A DNA stretch of 64,000 nt from Methanospirillum hungatei (GCF_019263745.1 NZ_CP077107.1:2542001-2606000), one strand, 5' to 3'. Shown: positions 1 through 8,434, counted from the stretch's first letter. Notes: a model not told the origin generated them from the letters alone. Made by a program: numbers and translations.

Positions 1-1
1 T

Positions 2-178
2 AGTCCAAGATGGATTCTGGGCCTTATGCTTCTGGCGCAGTCATTCCATCCTGAAAAATGTACCTGGAATATGGATGAGGTTGCTGACCAGTTTTACCAG
101 CGATTCTATCATATTTCCTATCGATCGGTTCAACCAACCCGGTCATTTATCAAGGCAACAGCAAAAATTTCAGGATAA
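2..178 (+). CDS. C-terminal end of an ABC transporter substrate-binding protein (partial)
   Basis: This is the last 58 codons of a gene whose start lies outside the window; it is open from base 2 to the TAA at 176-178. The fragment reads SPRWILGLMLLAQSFHPEK and continues with a helix ending QFYQRFYHIS. The same pattern of Trp, a small aliphatic helix, a His/Tyr-Pro-Glu step and a final Phe-Tyr helix closes the protein at 785-1831, which is a FepB/BtuF-type (iron-siderophore or cobalamin) binding protein. It is therefore probably a neighbouring paralogue. The match is short, so the family call rests only on this C-terminal signature. Confidence 0.6.
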   Translation, partial: SPRWILGLMLLAQSFHPEKCTWNMDEVADQFYQRFYHISYRSVQPTRSFIKATAKISG

Positions 179-258
179 TTTTTACCTCCCTTTTTTTCTC
201 ACAGACGTATTTCAAGAGTATATTCTTTGCCCCACAAACCAACCTTCTCTGATCAATT

Positions 259-675
259 GTGAATATTATCAAGGTTCTTCGAAGGCAGGAGTTGAATGAC
301 GGGTACCTGAGTGTGGATTATCTGCTATCAGGTCATGTGACACTCGAAGGACTGGATATCCTCTCTCAGAGGGCATATACCATAACCGGACACCAATACC
401 TCTCTCCATGCTATCAGATTCAAAAACCTGAAAACATTCAGATCACCGGTATTTTACAGAGCAGTGTAATCCAGGTCACATTCCCGGCATACTCCGCAGG
501 ATATATTGAGGAGTATCTGTCAGCTCTTGTCAACCTAATTCCTGAAGAGCAACATGCGAACTCTTTTGTCCAAACCCTGTTCGATGATATAAAAATGATT
601 CTCCGGTCAAAGTTACAACGGAAAAATTCAAAAAATTTAAACGTTGATACGCTCTCGCATATTTTTGTAGAGTGA
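259..675 (+). CDS. Hypothetical protein, 138 aa, between two binding-protein genes
   Basis: I do not recognise this protein. The frame opens with GTG at 259; no ribosome binding site is visible, and a TATA-like stretch (gagtatattc, about 217-226) lies roughly 37 bases upstream, so the start is uncertain. The product is soluble and mixed alpha/beta, with no Cys cluster, signal peptide or membrane segment; the C-terminal 40 residues are basic and helical. It sits in the same direction between two substrate-binding protein genes and upstream of the radical SAM gene, which suggests a shared metal-uptake role by position only. A TTACCTAA/TTAGGTAA inverted repeat follows it (676-724). Confidence 0.5.
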   Translation: MNIIKVLRRQELNDGYLSVDYLLSGHVTLEGLDILSQRAYTITGHQYLSPCYQIQKPENIQITGILQSSVIQVTFPAYSAGYIEEYLSALVNLIPEEQHANSFVQTLFDDIKMILRSKLQRKNSKNLNVDTLSHIFVE

Positions 676-724
676 TTACCTAAGTTAATTAAAAAAGATC
701 AATATCTGCATGTCATTTAGGTAA
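676..724. promoter_or_regulatory. Inverted repeat ahead of the substrate-binding protein gene
   Basis: TTACCTAA at 676-683 is the exact reverse complement of TTAGGTAA at 717-724, with 33 bases between them. It starts directly after the stop codon of the 138-aa gene and ends about 60 bases before the start of the binding protein at 785. It could be an operator for a metal-responsive repressor or an RNA hairpin ending the upstream transcript; there is no clean T-tract, so an operator is slightly favoured. Confidence 0.3.
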
Positions 725-784
725 ATTATTATTGCATAGTTAACATACAGCATTAAGATCATACGATCATCTTTGGAGTGTATT

Positions 785-1831
785 ATGCAGTTATCCTTAA
801 CTCATCTATTCTGCATTCTTGTAGCAGGTTTTTTATTGATTCCTGTCTGCACAATTGCTGATGGTACAGTCTCAATTACTGATATTTCAGGAAATCAGGT
901 AGAAATTCCTGCAGATGTAACCAGAGTTGTAACGGTAGATCCATTTTCCAGCCAGTTTATCTATGTTATCGGAGCGGATGACAGACTGGTTGGAACCTGT
1001 ATCGGACCAGCGAACAGAGATCTGGTGAATAAGACTCAGCCAACACTTGGATCCCTTCCCTCTCCCGGATGTAAGACAAATGTTAATCTCGAGGAATTGA
1101 TGAAACTGAAACCTGAGCTTGTTATTTCCTCCATTGATTATACGTCAATCAATAATGATATTGAGAGAGTTTCCATCCCACTGGTACAAATCGATCTTGA
1201 AGAGGCTGAAAATCTGGTAAAAAGTTATGAAATAGTCGGAAAAATTTTTGGAAAGGAGAAAGAAGCCCAGGAGTTTATTGATTATTACAACCAGAAGATG
1301 AATTCCGTACAGGAGACCGGAGAGAGTATTTCTGAAGATCAAAGAAAGAGTATTTACTTTGGTCAACGATCCCCACTCCAGACACTTGGCGACGATTATT
1401 ATGAAGCTGAAATTGCCCGGATTATCGGAGCATCAAACGCAGCAAAGGGCCTTTCTGGTGGAGATAATACGGTTACCATGGAGCAGGTATACGAATGGAA
1501 CCCAAGTTCTGTCGTCCTTCTTCCCTATTGCCCGGCTAGTGTAGAAGATATTCTGGCTGACCCTGCCTGGCAGTCTCTTTCAGCGGTCAAGGAGAAGCAG
1601 GTTTTCAGGATGCCGAAGTACCTCATGAGCTGGGAACTTCCGGTACCTGAGTCAATTCTCGGAACTCTCTGGCTCCAGAGTGTCATATATCCGGAATCGG
1701 TTTCCTTTGATATCAAAGATGAAATTAAGAGCTTTTATAAAAAGTTCTATCGGATTGACCTGACTGATAAAGATGTTGAGAACATTTTTTCAGACACCAC
1801 GAAGGTCACTCTGAATAAACCGAAACAATAA
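785..1831 (+). CDS. ABC transporter substrate-binding protein, FepB/BtuF type
   Basis: This 348-aa exported protein should capture a metal chelate (siderophore, cobalamin or similar) outside the membrane and pass it to a FecCD-type permease. Residues 1-25 form a signal peptide with a long hydrophobic core ending near CTIADG. The N-lobe has the family opening TDISGNQVEIP followed by the RVV strand; the C-lobe carries the QVFRMP strand and the closing helix WLQSVIYPE. I chose ATG 785, not TTG 773, because GGAGTG (775-780) is well placed before it. No permease gene lies beside it; the only matching permease and ATPase in the window are at 16914-18847. The substrate cannot be told from sequence; iron chelates, corrinoids and, by analogy with MolBC, molybdate or tungstate are possible. 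Confidence 0.85.
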   Translation: MQLSLTHLFCILVAGFLLIPVCTIADGTVSITDISGNQVEIPADVTRVVTVDPFSSQFIYVIGADDRLVGTCIGPANRDLVNKTQPTLGSLPSPGCKTNVNLEELMKLKPELVISSIDYTSINNDIERVSIPLVQIDLEEAENLVKSYEIVGKIFGKEKEAQEFIDYYNQKMNSVQETGESISEDQRKSIYFGQRSPLQTLGDDYYEAEIARIIGASNAAKGLSGGDNTVTMEQVYEWNPSSVVLLPYCPASVEDILADPAWQSLSAVKEKQVFRMPKYLMSWELPVPESILGTLWLQSVIYPESVSFDIKDEIKSFYKKFYRIDLTDKDVENIFSDTTKVTLNKPKQ

Positions 1832-1850
1832 CTTTTTTTTGGTGACCAGA

Positions 1851-3548
1851 ATGGAATGCGAAATGTGTGGTCACCGGTGTAGTATTCAGGAAGGAGGATA
1901 TGGAAGATGCAGGATGTATACCTGCATCAATGGGGAGATTTTAGAACGTTTCCCTAATCGGTACCTGGCTCTCTGGCCGAGTGCAATTGAAACCATTCCT
2001 TTTCTCCATTATACTCCTGGTGGACGTTATCTCCTCCTCTCTACTATCGGTTGTAATCTCTCATGTGAAGGGTGCGTCTCGTATGTTCTGGCAAAGAACC
2101 AGGATTTGCTAACTGATGCTCTTATTCATGCCGAATCATCAGACATTCTTCGCATGGCAAAAGATAACGACTGTATCGGGGCGGTCTTTTGTCTGAATGA
2201 GCCAACAGTCTCACTCGGGACGGTTACCCGTGTTGCCCGGGAGCTGCATACGGCCGGATTATCCATGGGGTGTGCCTCGAATGGATGTATGTCGGAAAAA
2301 GCGCTGGATATTCTTTTAGACCATATGGATTTTATCACCATCGGACTGAAAGGACTGTCAGAACATGGATACCAGGATAACGGGGCGCCTTGTAATGTTG
2401 AACATGTCTTTCAAACCCTGAAGACGATTCATTCCAGAAACATACATCTTGAGGTTGCTGCAGTATGCAAAACATCAGACATGGAAGAGATTGTTTCTAT
2501 TGCGCAGCGGATACAGGAGATATCTGCTGATATTCCTCTCCATGTCATGCGGTTTATTCCCTTTCATGGAGCAGATACTGCGCTTGAACCCTCTGCTACC
2601 GTGGCTGAGGATCTGATCTCAGCCTGCAGGAAATATCTGCCATGGGTATACCTTTTTAACACGCCCTCAACCCGTTATTTGAATTCATACTGTCCGGAAT
2701 GTAATGAATTACTTGTTGAACGATCATTTAATGGACCGATGGGAGCCCGGTTTTCAGGTCACTATACGCCAGTATGCCCTTCCTGTCATTATTCCATCCC
2801 AGTCAGAGGAACATGGTATTCCCAACACTATCCTGAACCCCGATTCAGAGGTGGATACAGGACACCGGTAGCACTTGACATGGTGTATAGTATTCTAAAA
2901 GCGGTGGGAATCTCTGATGATACAACGATAGGATTAATATTAACAAAATTGTTGTCCAACGATTATCTGGAGCAGTTACAGAACCGGTTACAGACTCCGA
3001 AAGGATATATCGAATTTTTACAGGTATTACAACAATGGTCAGGAACTTCATCATTTCATCCGGTTATCAGATTCCTCTCAGAAAGAGTTCAGATAATTGA
3101 GAAAAATTCCGATATGCCAAATAAACCTCGGGTTCTCTCAGTCCTTTCGCATCCGCTCCTCCCCTCATATCCGGATAAAATGGAAAATACACTCATTTCT
3201 TTGGCAGGAGGAGAGGTATTAAATTATAATCTGGGATATGATGAACAATCATCCGAACGATTCACCCGGGATGCATTTCAAAAATTACAACCGGATATCC
3301 TTGTTGTTTCTGGTCCAGGTCATCTGACACACCAGAATTTTGTTGATTTATGTATAAGAGAAAACCTTACCGCTCCTGCTCTAGAGGAAAATAATATTTT
3401 CATAGTATCTGGAGCACATATGAGAACCGGCCCATCATGGATTCTGACCTTAGAATCATTAGCGAATTATCTTCATCCGGATATTTTTGATTTTGACCTG
3501 AAGTATGAAAAAGAGGCTCTTCTTAAAACATTACCCGGACTAGAGTGA
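1851..3548 (+). CDS. Radical SAM enzyme fused to a substrate-binding-protein-like domain
   Basis: This 565-aa protein begins with a Cys-rich segment (C3, C6, C10, C20) and a radical SAM core with the CX3CX2C motif CNLSCEGC at residues 68-75, which binds the [4Fe-4S] cluster that cleaves SAM. The layout resembles the PflA-like enzymes of the AmmeMemoRadiSam group. After about residue 280 come two CxxC pairs (CPEC, CPSC), likely a zinc ribbon, then a helical segment, and from about residue 420 a region that resembles the C-lobe of FepB/BtuF proteins: SGPGHLT, then NNIFIVSGAHMRTGPSWIL, then LHPDIF. No signal peptide is present, so this domain would be cytoplasmic. ATG 1851 is preferred over TTG 1839 because GGTGA lies 5 bases before it. 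It starts 19 bases after the binding-protein gene and probably shares its transcript. Substrate unknown. Confidence 0.75.
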   Translation: MECEMCGHRCSIQEGGYGRCRMYTCINGEILERFPNRYLALWPSAIETIPFLHYTPGGRYLLLSTIGCNLSCEGCVSYVLAKNQDLLTDALIHAESSDILRMAKDNDCIGAVFCLNEPTVSLGTVTRVARELHTAGLSMGCASNGCMSEKALDILLDHMDFITIGLKGLSEHGYQDNGAPCNVEHVFQTLKTIHSRNIHLEVAAVCKTSDMEEIVSIAQRIQEISADIPLHVMRFIPFHGADTALEPSATVAEDLISACRKYLPWVYLFNTPSTRYLNSYCPECNELLVERSFNGPMGARFSGHYTPVCPSCHYSIPVRGTWYSQHYPEPRFRGGYRTPVALDMVYSILKAVGISDDTTIGLILTKLLSNDYLEQLQNRLQTPKGYIEFLQVLQQWSGTSSFHPVIRFLSERVQIIEKNSDMPNKPRVLSVLSHPLLPSYPDKMENTLISLAGGEVLNYNLGYDEQSSERFTRDAFQKLQPDILVVSGPGHLTHQNFVDLCIRENLTAPALEENNIFIVSGAHMRTGPSWILTLESLANYLHPDIFDFDLKYEKEALLKTLPGLE

Positions 3549-3563
3549 ACAGGGATATCTAAT

Positions 3564-3585
3564 AGGACAAAACAAAGTCCTTTTT
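3564..3585 (+). terminator. Possible transcription terminator after the radical SAM gene
   Basis: AGGAC (3564-3568) and GTCCT (3577-3581) form a short stem with an A-rich loop of 8 bases, followed by a run of five T. It lies 16 bases after the radical SAM stop codon. The stem is only 5 bp, so the T-run carries most of the weight, as is usual for archaeal termination. Confidence 0.4.
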
Positions 3586-3608
3586 AATTGATGTCTCTGG
3601 CAGGTGAA

Positions 3609-3651
3609 GGTTTTGGAATAAAAACCGTTGAAATCAGGTAATCCCAAAACC
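3609..3651. repeat. Inverted repeat GGTTTTGG / CCAAAACC
   Basis: An exact 8-bp inverted repeat (3609-3616 with 3644-3651) lies in the gap between the convergent radical SAM gene and the 87-aa gene. It may be a second terminator hairpin read from either strand. Confidence 0.3.
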
Positions 3652-3709
3652 AAAGGATTTGCATATATGAATCGAAGATGAATGACCACTAAATCACGGT
3701 GAATCTGTA

Positions 3710-3973
3710 TCAGGATGCAGTTTTTTCCCGATTTTCCTGTTCCTTTATTATTCCCGTAATTTGTACTTTTATTTTTTGTTTCAAAGGTACATCTGGTTTT
3801 TTTGCTCCATTCCAGGAATACCCCATAACCTCACAAGTTACGCGGTTTCCCCCGATTATTCTTTCTATTTTCGTAGCTTCTCCTTTATTCTGATTGATCT
3901 GAAATTCTTTTACAACTGCATTCCATTCAGATGGATACAGTGCAATTTCATATAATTCATTAACTTTAACCAT
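3710..3973 (-). CDS. Small hypothetical protein, 87 aa
   Basis: I do not recognise this protein. It is likely to be real: on the minus strand GAGGT is spaced 6 bases before the ATG at 3973 and the upstream 60 bases are AT-rich. The product is small and basic, with a central beta-rich core (IERIIGGNRVTCEVMGYSWNG) and a charged C-terminus; no membrane segment or Cys cluster is seen. It is convergent with the radical SAM gene and is followed on its upstream side by about 450 bases without a gene. Confidence 0.5.
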   Translation of the reverse strand: MVKVNELYEIALYPSEWNAVVKEFQINQNKGEATKIERIIGGNRVTCEVMGYSWNGAKKPDVPLKQKIKVQITGIIKEQENREKTAS

Positions 3974-4424
3974 AAGTTAACCTCTTGAATTGCAATACAA
4001 GATATGTCATCACCTTATATATCTGTTCCCATCTGTGAATTGCTCAATGTAAAAAACATGGTCAATGGGTATATGGTACAAAAAAATATGAGTTCAGACA
4101 GAATGACGATTTCACCTTTAAAAGAAGATGGTGGTTAGGATGGTAACCAAGTTTGACTGTAGTAGAGTATTTCCGGTACTCAGAAACGGCATGATCGGAT
4201 TGTATTTAAGTACCGGTAAGGAGTGCTCTTGGAGTTGTCTATGGTTTATTCTTCAATGTGCTGGAAGTACTAACCACCATAAATTAATTTGAACTAAAAG
4301 TTAATAAATTTATTTAATTACGCTGCCATGAACAATTTTGTAAACTATATTTGATCACTTAGAGAGGTTGTTTGTATTGTATTTGATAAAATACGGTATT
4401 GATGAGATTAACCTGTTTCCTGTA
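3974..4424. other. Intergenic region with a 153-bp element bounded by an 11-bp inverted repeat
   Basis: No convincing gene is present in these 451 bases. ATGGTGGTTAG at 4128-4138 and CTAACCACCAT at 4270-4280 are exact inverted repeats bounding 153 bp, the build of a MITE-like remnant or a large hairpin. A 50-codon open frame (ATG 4140 to TGA 4290) lies inside it but has no ribosome binding site and no recognisable content. No flanking target duplication was found. Confidence 0.3.
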
Positions 4425-5291
4425 TCAACATTTATTTTTCTCTACAGACCAGATCATCATCCCTTTGAATATTTCCGAATGGGTACGGTATAATCCATCA
4501 ATAGAAGCATTTTTGTAGTATTCTCTGATCTTTTCTTTAATCTCCAAAGTAAGTTCCTGACGAAGCGAGATAAAATCAATTGCCTTTTCACATGCTTCTT
4601 CCCAATTCTGGTTGCGATCCTCTGATTTATGAGTTACCTTCACAATCGGGTGAAATCCCTGAGTGTATACATACATAAACGGGTACATAAATCCAGATGC
4701 AAAGATGTTATCCTGGGGAATCGTTTCCAAAATTCGCGTATAAATTTCACAAGGAATTTTTGCAGGATCTTTTCTGATGAAATTGCTATAATAACAGAAT
4801 CTCTTGGAACAAGCAATCATCCGATCAAAGGTATCAACATCTTTGATACCTGGAGTAAATGATGCAATTACCAGATCAAATGAGTTCCGAAATCCTAACG
4901 CATCAATATCTGCAGTCCACCAGGAACATTCAACCGGAGTAATCGAAAGATGCTCACGATCTGCGATCTCTTTCATTCTGTCAAGCATACCTGAGGCAAT
5001 ATCCAGCGAAGTGACATGTGCTCCAGCCTGTGCCAGGGGAATGGATAACGTTCCCGGACCACACCCGATATCGAGAATTCGTGCACCTGCTGGGTTGAAT
5101 CCCGCTTCCTCTAAAAGATTAAAAAAATCTTCATTCTTTTTCCTTTGTCTCTCTTCTTCCACATCTTTACCAAAATGTTCCGCACGTTTATTCCAACTGG
5201 CAGCCTGTTGTTCATCAGATGTATAATAATCTTCATCGATTGAAGATTTCCAGCAATTAATCCAGTTATGTACCGTTTCATTCAGAACCAT
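4425..5291 (-). CDS. Class I SAM-dependent methyltransferase
   Basis: This 288-aa Rossmann-fold methyltransferase carries the SAM-binding motif LDIGCGPGTL about 85 residues in and the acidic strand-2 end SLDIASGM. It is a paralogue of the protein at 15806-16657: both share the N-terminal WK helix, the motif I and post-I sequences, and a long C-terminal helical substrate cap. I start it at the Met at 5291, which follows GGGGA by 5 bases and aligns with the paralogue's start; an ATG at 5315 lies about 28 bases after a TATA box (TTTATACT) and could be a leaderless start instead. The substrate is unknown; both paralogues lie among metal-uptake and cofactor genes, so a small-molecule ligand is possible. 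Confidence 0.75.
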   Translation of the reverse strand: MVLNETVHNWINCWKSSIDEDYYTSDEQQAASWNKRAEHFGKDVEEERQRKKNEDFFNLLEEAGFNPAGARILDIGCGPGTLSIPLAQAGAHVTSLDIASGMLDRMKEIADREHLSITPVECSWWTADIDALGFRNSFDLVIASFTPGIKDVDTFDRMIACSKRFCYYSNFIRKDPAKIPCEIYTRILETIPQDNIFASGFMYPFMYVYTQGFHPIVKVTHKSEDRNQNWEEACEKAIDFISLRQELTLEIKEKIREYYKNASIDGLYRTHSEIFKGMMIWSVEKNKC

Positions 5292-5566
5292 GAGTTCCCC
5301 GTGATGAGAATGCATTAGTACTAGAAGGTTGCCTGTATTGTAGTATAAATGAATTGATTGTTTCCTGACATTGTCAATTATTTTTTATTGATGAGAGATG
5401 TCGATGGATAATTCAAGGAACATCCTGGAAATATCATTAACCACTTTTTCTAACGAGTGATGTGATACTGTTATGTACTTTTTGTTAATTAGAGGATCCA
5501 TTAAACAATTTTATGTGTATGTATCGCCAACACTGATAATCATAAATCAATTATTCTGGAGGTAAC

Positions 5567-5776
5567 ATGAGAATCAGTGCTCGTAATTCAATCAAAGGAA
5601 CCATTAAGTCCATAACGAAAGGTCCGGTAAATTCAGAAGTTGTTCTTGATATTGGAAATGGTGTTCTTCTTACATCAGTTATTACAACTCATGCTGTCGA
5701 GAACCTAGGGCTAAAAGAAGGAAATACTGCATGGGCATTGATCAAGTCTTCTGAAGTAATGATCGCCGTTGATTAA
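5567..5776 (+). CDS. Molbindin, single Mop/TOBE domain
   Basis: This 69-aa protein is one Mop domain, the small beta-barrel that binds molybdate or tungstate oxyanions as oligomers in the cytoplasm. The family opening MRISARNSIKGTI and the following VVLDIGNG and LGLKEGNTAWALIKSSEVMI segments are all present. It starts with ATG after a strong CTGGAGGTAAC site, and a TATA-like ATTTTATG lies about 55 bases upstream. It probably buffers oxyanion for the cofactor pathway that serves the formate dehydrogenases of this window. The length is that of a complete single-domain molbindin. Confidence 0.85.
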   Translation: MRISARNSIKGTIKSITKGPVNSEVVLDIGNGVLLTSVITTHAVENLGLKEGNTAWALIKSSEVMIAVD

Positions 5777-5879
5777 CGAACAAAGGAAACCCGAAAAGGT
5801 CGAAAGGGTATTAAACCGATATTTGAGGAAGATTTGCCTTTCTAATTGTAACCCGTTTTATGTACATTTTTCAGATATT

Positions 5880-6431
5880 ATGAGTGACTTTGAGACATTA
5901 CTCGAAAAAGCTAAAGCATTTCATGGTGATGTTTGTCCGGGGATCGTCATGGGGACCCGGATGACGATTGCCGGTATGCGTGAACTGAGTATGAACCCCA
6001 TGGAAAAAAACCATGACCTTATTGTTTATGTTGAGATTGACCGGTGTGCAACCGATGCAATTCAGGCAATAACTGGTGTAACACTGGGACACCGAACGCT
6101 GAAACACCGGGATTATGGTAAGTTTGCTGCAACCTTTGTAGATAGTAAATCAGGAAAAGCAGTACGAGTCGCAGCCATTCCTAAAAAGGGAGAACAAGAA
6201 CAGGACTTTCGCGCGATTGCTCAGAAATTAGCTACCGTTCCAGAATCTGACCTATTTACCATCCAGAAAGTAAGGGTGAATATTCCAGATGAAGACATGC
6301 CAGGACTGCCTACCCACAAGGAATTTTGTTCAACGTGCGGAGAGCAGATCCTGGATAGCAGGGAAGTAAACACCAATGGTTTGATCCAATGTAAAGATTG
6401 TGCATTCGGGTCGTATTACTCTGTTACTTAA
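5880..6431 (+). CDS. FmdE family protein (formylmethanofuran dehydrogenase subunit E-like)
   Basis: This 183-aa protein has the FmdE domain: FHGDVCPGIVMGTRM near residue 20 supplies the metal-binding His and Cys, and a C-terminal zinc ribbon carries CSTC and CKDC pairs. FmdE is found with the Mo/W formylmethanofuran dehydrogenase, which makes the first C1 intermediate of methanogenesis, but many FmdE copies lie apart from it and their exact job is unclear. The frame is open upstream to 5769, yet ATG 5880 matches the family start; TTTTATGTAC at about 5856 is 25 bases upstream, so the transcript is probably leaderless. It follows the molbindin gene. Confidence 0.8.
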   Translation: MSDFETLLEKAKAFHGDVCPGIVMGTRMTIAGMRELSMNPMEKNHDLIVYVEIDRCATDAIQAITGVTLGHRTLKHRDYGKFAATFVDSKSGKAVRVAAIPKKGEQEQDFRAIAQKLATVPESDLFTIQKVRVNIPDEDMPGLPTHKEFCSTCGEQILDSREVNTNGLIQCKDCAFGSYYSVT

Positions 6432-6472
6432 TAATTTTCCCTTTTGAATCAGGCAGAAAGGAGTAAAAAATC

Positions 6473-6828
6473 ATAGACCAGACAACAGAAAAACAAATGG
6501 CCATCCTTTCCGATGCGGTTGATATCCTGAAAACGAGGATACCAGTACCTTTTTCAGAGATACCACTAGATTCAGTTGTCGTGGGAGTATTTTTTACCAG
6601 CGTAAAACTCATATCCGGATATGAAGGGATTTGTTTTACCCCTGTTGCTCTCATTCCTGATGCTGTCTGTTGTTCAACTGCTACAAGTACAATGCCAAAT
6701 TGTGGAAAGATACAAGGGGTTATGGTTGAGGATATGCTGACCCACTTGTCAATTCTCCGACACCCCTGGTCAGGGCTCTCATCGTCAGTGTGGTGAATGC
6801 CCTGTCTGTATTAAAATCCCATGGATAA
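6473..6828 (+). pseudogene. Decayed DUF4213/DUF364 gene
   Basis: The frame from 6497 resembles the N-terminal DUF4213 domain of DUF364 (putative heavy-metal chelation) proteins: a strand reading VVVGVFFTSVKLISGYEGICF, then IPDAVCC and GVMVEDML. After about codon 88 the match continues one frame over, as PLVRALIVSVVNALSVLKSHG ending at 6828, which is the family's conserved ALNAL-type helix; the original frame ends at 6796. The C-terminal DUF364 domain (about 150 residues) is missing. AAAGGAGT at 6457-6464 is correctly spaced not for ATG 6497 but for an ATA codon at 6473, as if ATG had become ATA. Three independent lesions point to a dying copy; the intact relative is at 13482-14309. Confidence 0.65.
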
Positions 6829-6831
6829 TCA

Positions 6832-7620
6832 ATGAACGAGTCAAGGCAGGGTCAGAAATACGAGCCACTTATTATTTACCCACAGTATTATGATCGGATC
6901 TGCCAGGCAGAAAAATATGCCTCGTCTCTTCTCCCCTTTATTCCCCGAGGGTTACCGGTTTTTCAATCACATGGCATCTGTCACTCTGAAGCCCTTATTC
7001 GGTTTATTCATCAAATGCTTAGAACTTTGCCGATATCTTTAGGCAATGAGGAGATTTTTCTTTTATTCCTGGGAGCATGGTTCCATGATATAGGATACAT
7101 CCATCCCATTTCTATACATGACAGGAGCAGACATGCCGAACTCTCTTCTGTAATAATCCGGACTGATCCATTTCTATCAGAACTACTTACAGAAAATGAA
7201 CGCAGTGATCTGGCATTTCTGGTTGAGTGTCATGACAGCAGGATAGATCTTATGACGAAGAGGAGTACATCTCTCCTTCGATTGCATCTTGTCACAGCAC
7301 TCTTCCGTCTTATAGATGCTCTTGATCTTGGCACTGATCGGTGTCCATCTGAGGTTTTTTCATTGATAGAGGATGGGCTTGATGAACACAGCAGACGACA
7401 CTGGAAAGCCCACCAGAATGTTCAATCATGTTTTTTCAAGTATCCATCCCTGATCATACGGGTGTACGATCCTGAAGATCCATTTTTCAGGTTGCGGATA
7501 GTCCCTCACCTGGAAGATGATTGCACATCCTGCAGTCCGATATTCGGAAAAAGCGGATTAGAACCATGTTACCTGGCAATAGAAACCAGTGATGGGAAAA
7601 TGCCAGATATTTCTCCATGA
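6832..7620 (+). CDS. HD-domain phosphohydrolase
   Basis: This 262-aa protein has the HD superfamily pattern: His near residues 47-51 (SHGICHSEAL), the paired HD at residues 85-86 (WFHDIGY), a conserved His in ECHDSR and an Asp in DALDLG. These residues bind two metals, and the family hydrolyses phosphate esters of nucleotides or cyclic nucleotides. The C-terminal 60 residues hold four Cys (CTSCSPIFGKSGLEPC), unusual for the family. It begins 4 bases after the decayed DUF4213 gene. Its 3' end overlaps the convergent hydrolase gene by 52 bases. The substrate is unknown. Confidence 0.7.
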   Translation: MNESRQGQKYEPLIIYPQYYDRICQAEKYASSLLPFIPRGLPVFQSHGICHSEALIRFIHQMLRTLPISLGNEEIFLLFLGAWFHDIGYIHPISIHDRSRHAELSSVIIRTDPFLSELLTENERSDLAFLVECHDSRIDLMTKRSTSLLRLHLVTALFRLIDALDLGTDRCPSEVFSLIEDGLDEHSRRHWKAHQNVQSCFFKYPSLIIRVYDPEDPFFRLRIVPHLEDDCTSCSPIFGKSGLEPCYLAIETSDGKMPDISP

Positions 7621-8387
7621 AGAAGAGAAAAAAAGGTATCGCTAGCTCCAGCCTCTTCCCATGGGCAATGACCACAATTTGGAATAATGATACTCGTAAA
7701 CCTGGAAAGATTCCGGGATAGTGGTTCAATGATTCCCTGAACCGGATGAGGATCATAATCACCATGAATCGCCGTTACTGGACAGGATATCTGCTGAAAG
7801 CAAGATAGAAGTTCTCCTGTTTGTCGCATTTTTGCTGCTTCAGCCCATACTCGTGAAAATATTTCAGGATCACTGGAGAAAGTATCGTTTTCTTCTTTAT
7901 TTTTCTGAATTGGACAAAATGTATCTGCTTTATGCATCAATCTTCCGAATGTTTCCAATATCTGATCCTTGCCAGGACAGATAGGATTCTGAATCTGTAC
8001 TATGAGATCATGCACTTTTTCACGTTCATCCGGAGTGAGCCGTTGCATCCTGTTCTCCCATACCGTGGCATATCGTTCCTCTAATGGGCCTGCAGAGATG
8101 AGAATGAGATGGTATACAAGTTCGGGATATCTGCCTGCAACCATCCCTGAAAGCCAAGCACCCCAAGAATATCCAACCAGGATAACTGGAAATTCTGCAG
8201 ATGAACGAAGGATCTCTGCCAGTTCTTCGACCTGATCTTGGACTGATAGTCCTGTCTGAAATGGCTCGATAATTGAAAAATAATCTGACAGATATCGTGC
8301 AACCGGACCCATTTCTCCAGGTGCACCTGGACCCCCGTGTATAAGAGCAATTCTCTTTGGATCTGAACCATACGATCGAAATTTCAT
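7569..8387 (-). CDS. Alpha/beta hydrolase
   Basis: This 272-aa protein has the catalytic triad of the alpha/beta hydrolase fold: Ser74 in GYSWG, Asp212 in GDYDPH and His240 in NCGHCPW. HGGPG near residues 17-21 forms the oxyanion hole and is typical of the proline-iminopeptidase/epoxide-hydrolase branch. There is no signal peptide, so it acts in the cytoplasm. The last 52 bases are antisense to the end of the HD-domain gene, so the two convergent messages can pair. The downstream gene on the same strand would be none; the modABC operon lies upstream. The substrate cannot be inferred. Confidence 0.75.
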   Translation of the reverse strand: MKFRSYGSDPKRIALIHGGPGAPGEMGPVARYLSDYFSIIEPFQTGLSVQDQVEELAEILRSSAEFPVILVGYSWGAWLSGMVAGRYPELVYHLILISAGPLEERYATVWENRMQRLTPDEREKVHDLIVQIQNPICPGKDQILETFGRLMHKADTFCPIQKNKEENDTFSSDPEIFSRVWAEAAKMRQTGELLSCFQQISCPVTAIHGDYDPHPVQGIIEPLSRNLSRFTSIIIPNCGHCPWEEAGASDTFFSLLHGEISGIFPSLVSIAR

Positions 8388-8434
8388 TCTTTTTTCCTAT
8401 AATATGAAATAATCATGAGTGGGTACAGAACCAC

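Noticed and set aside
4140-4290. 50-codon open frame inside the 153-bp inverted-repeat element
   Set aside because: No ribosome binding site, no recognisable residues and half of it is repeat arm.
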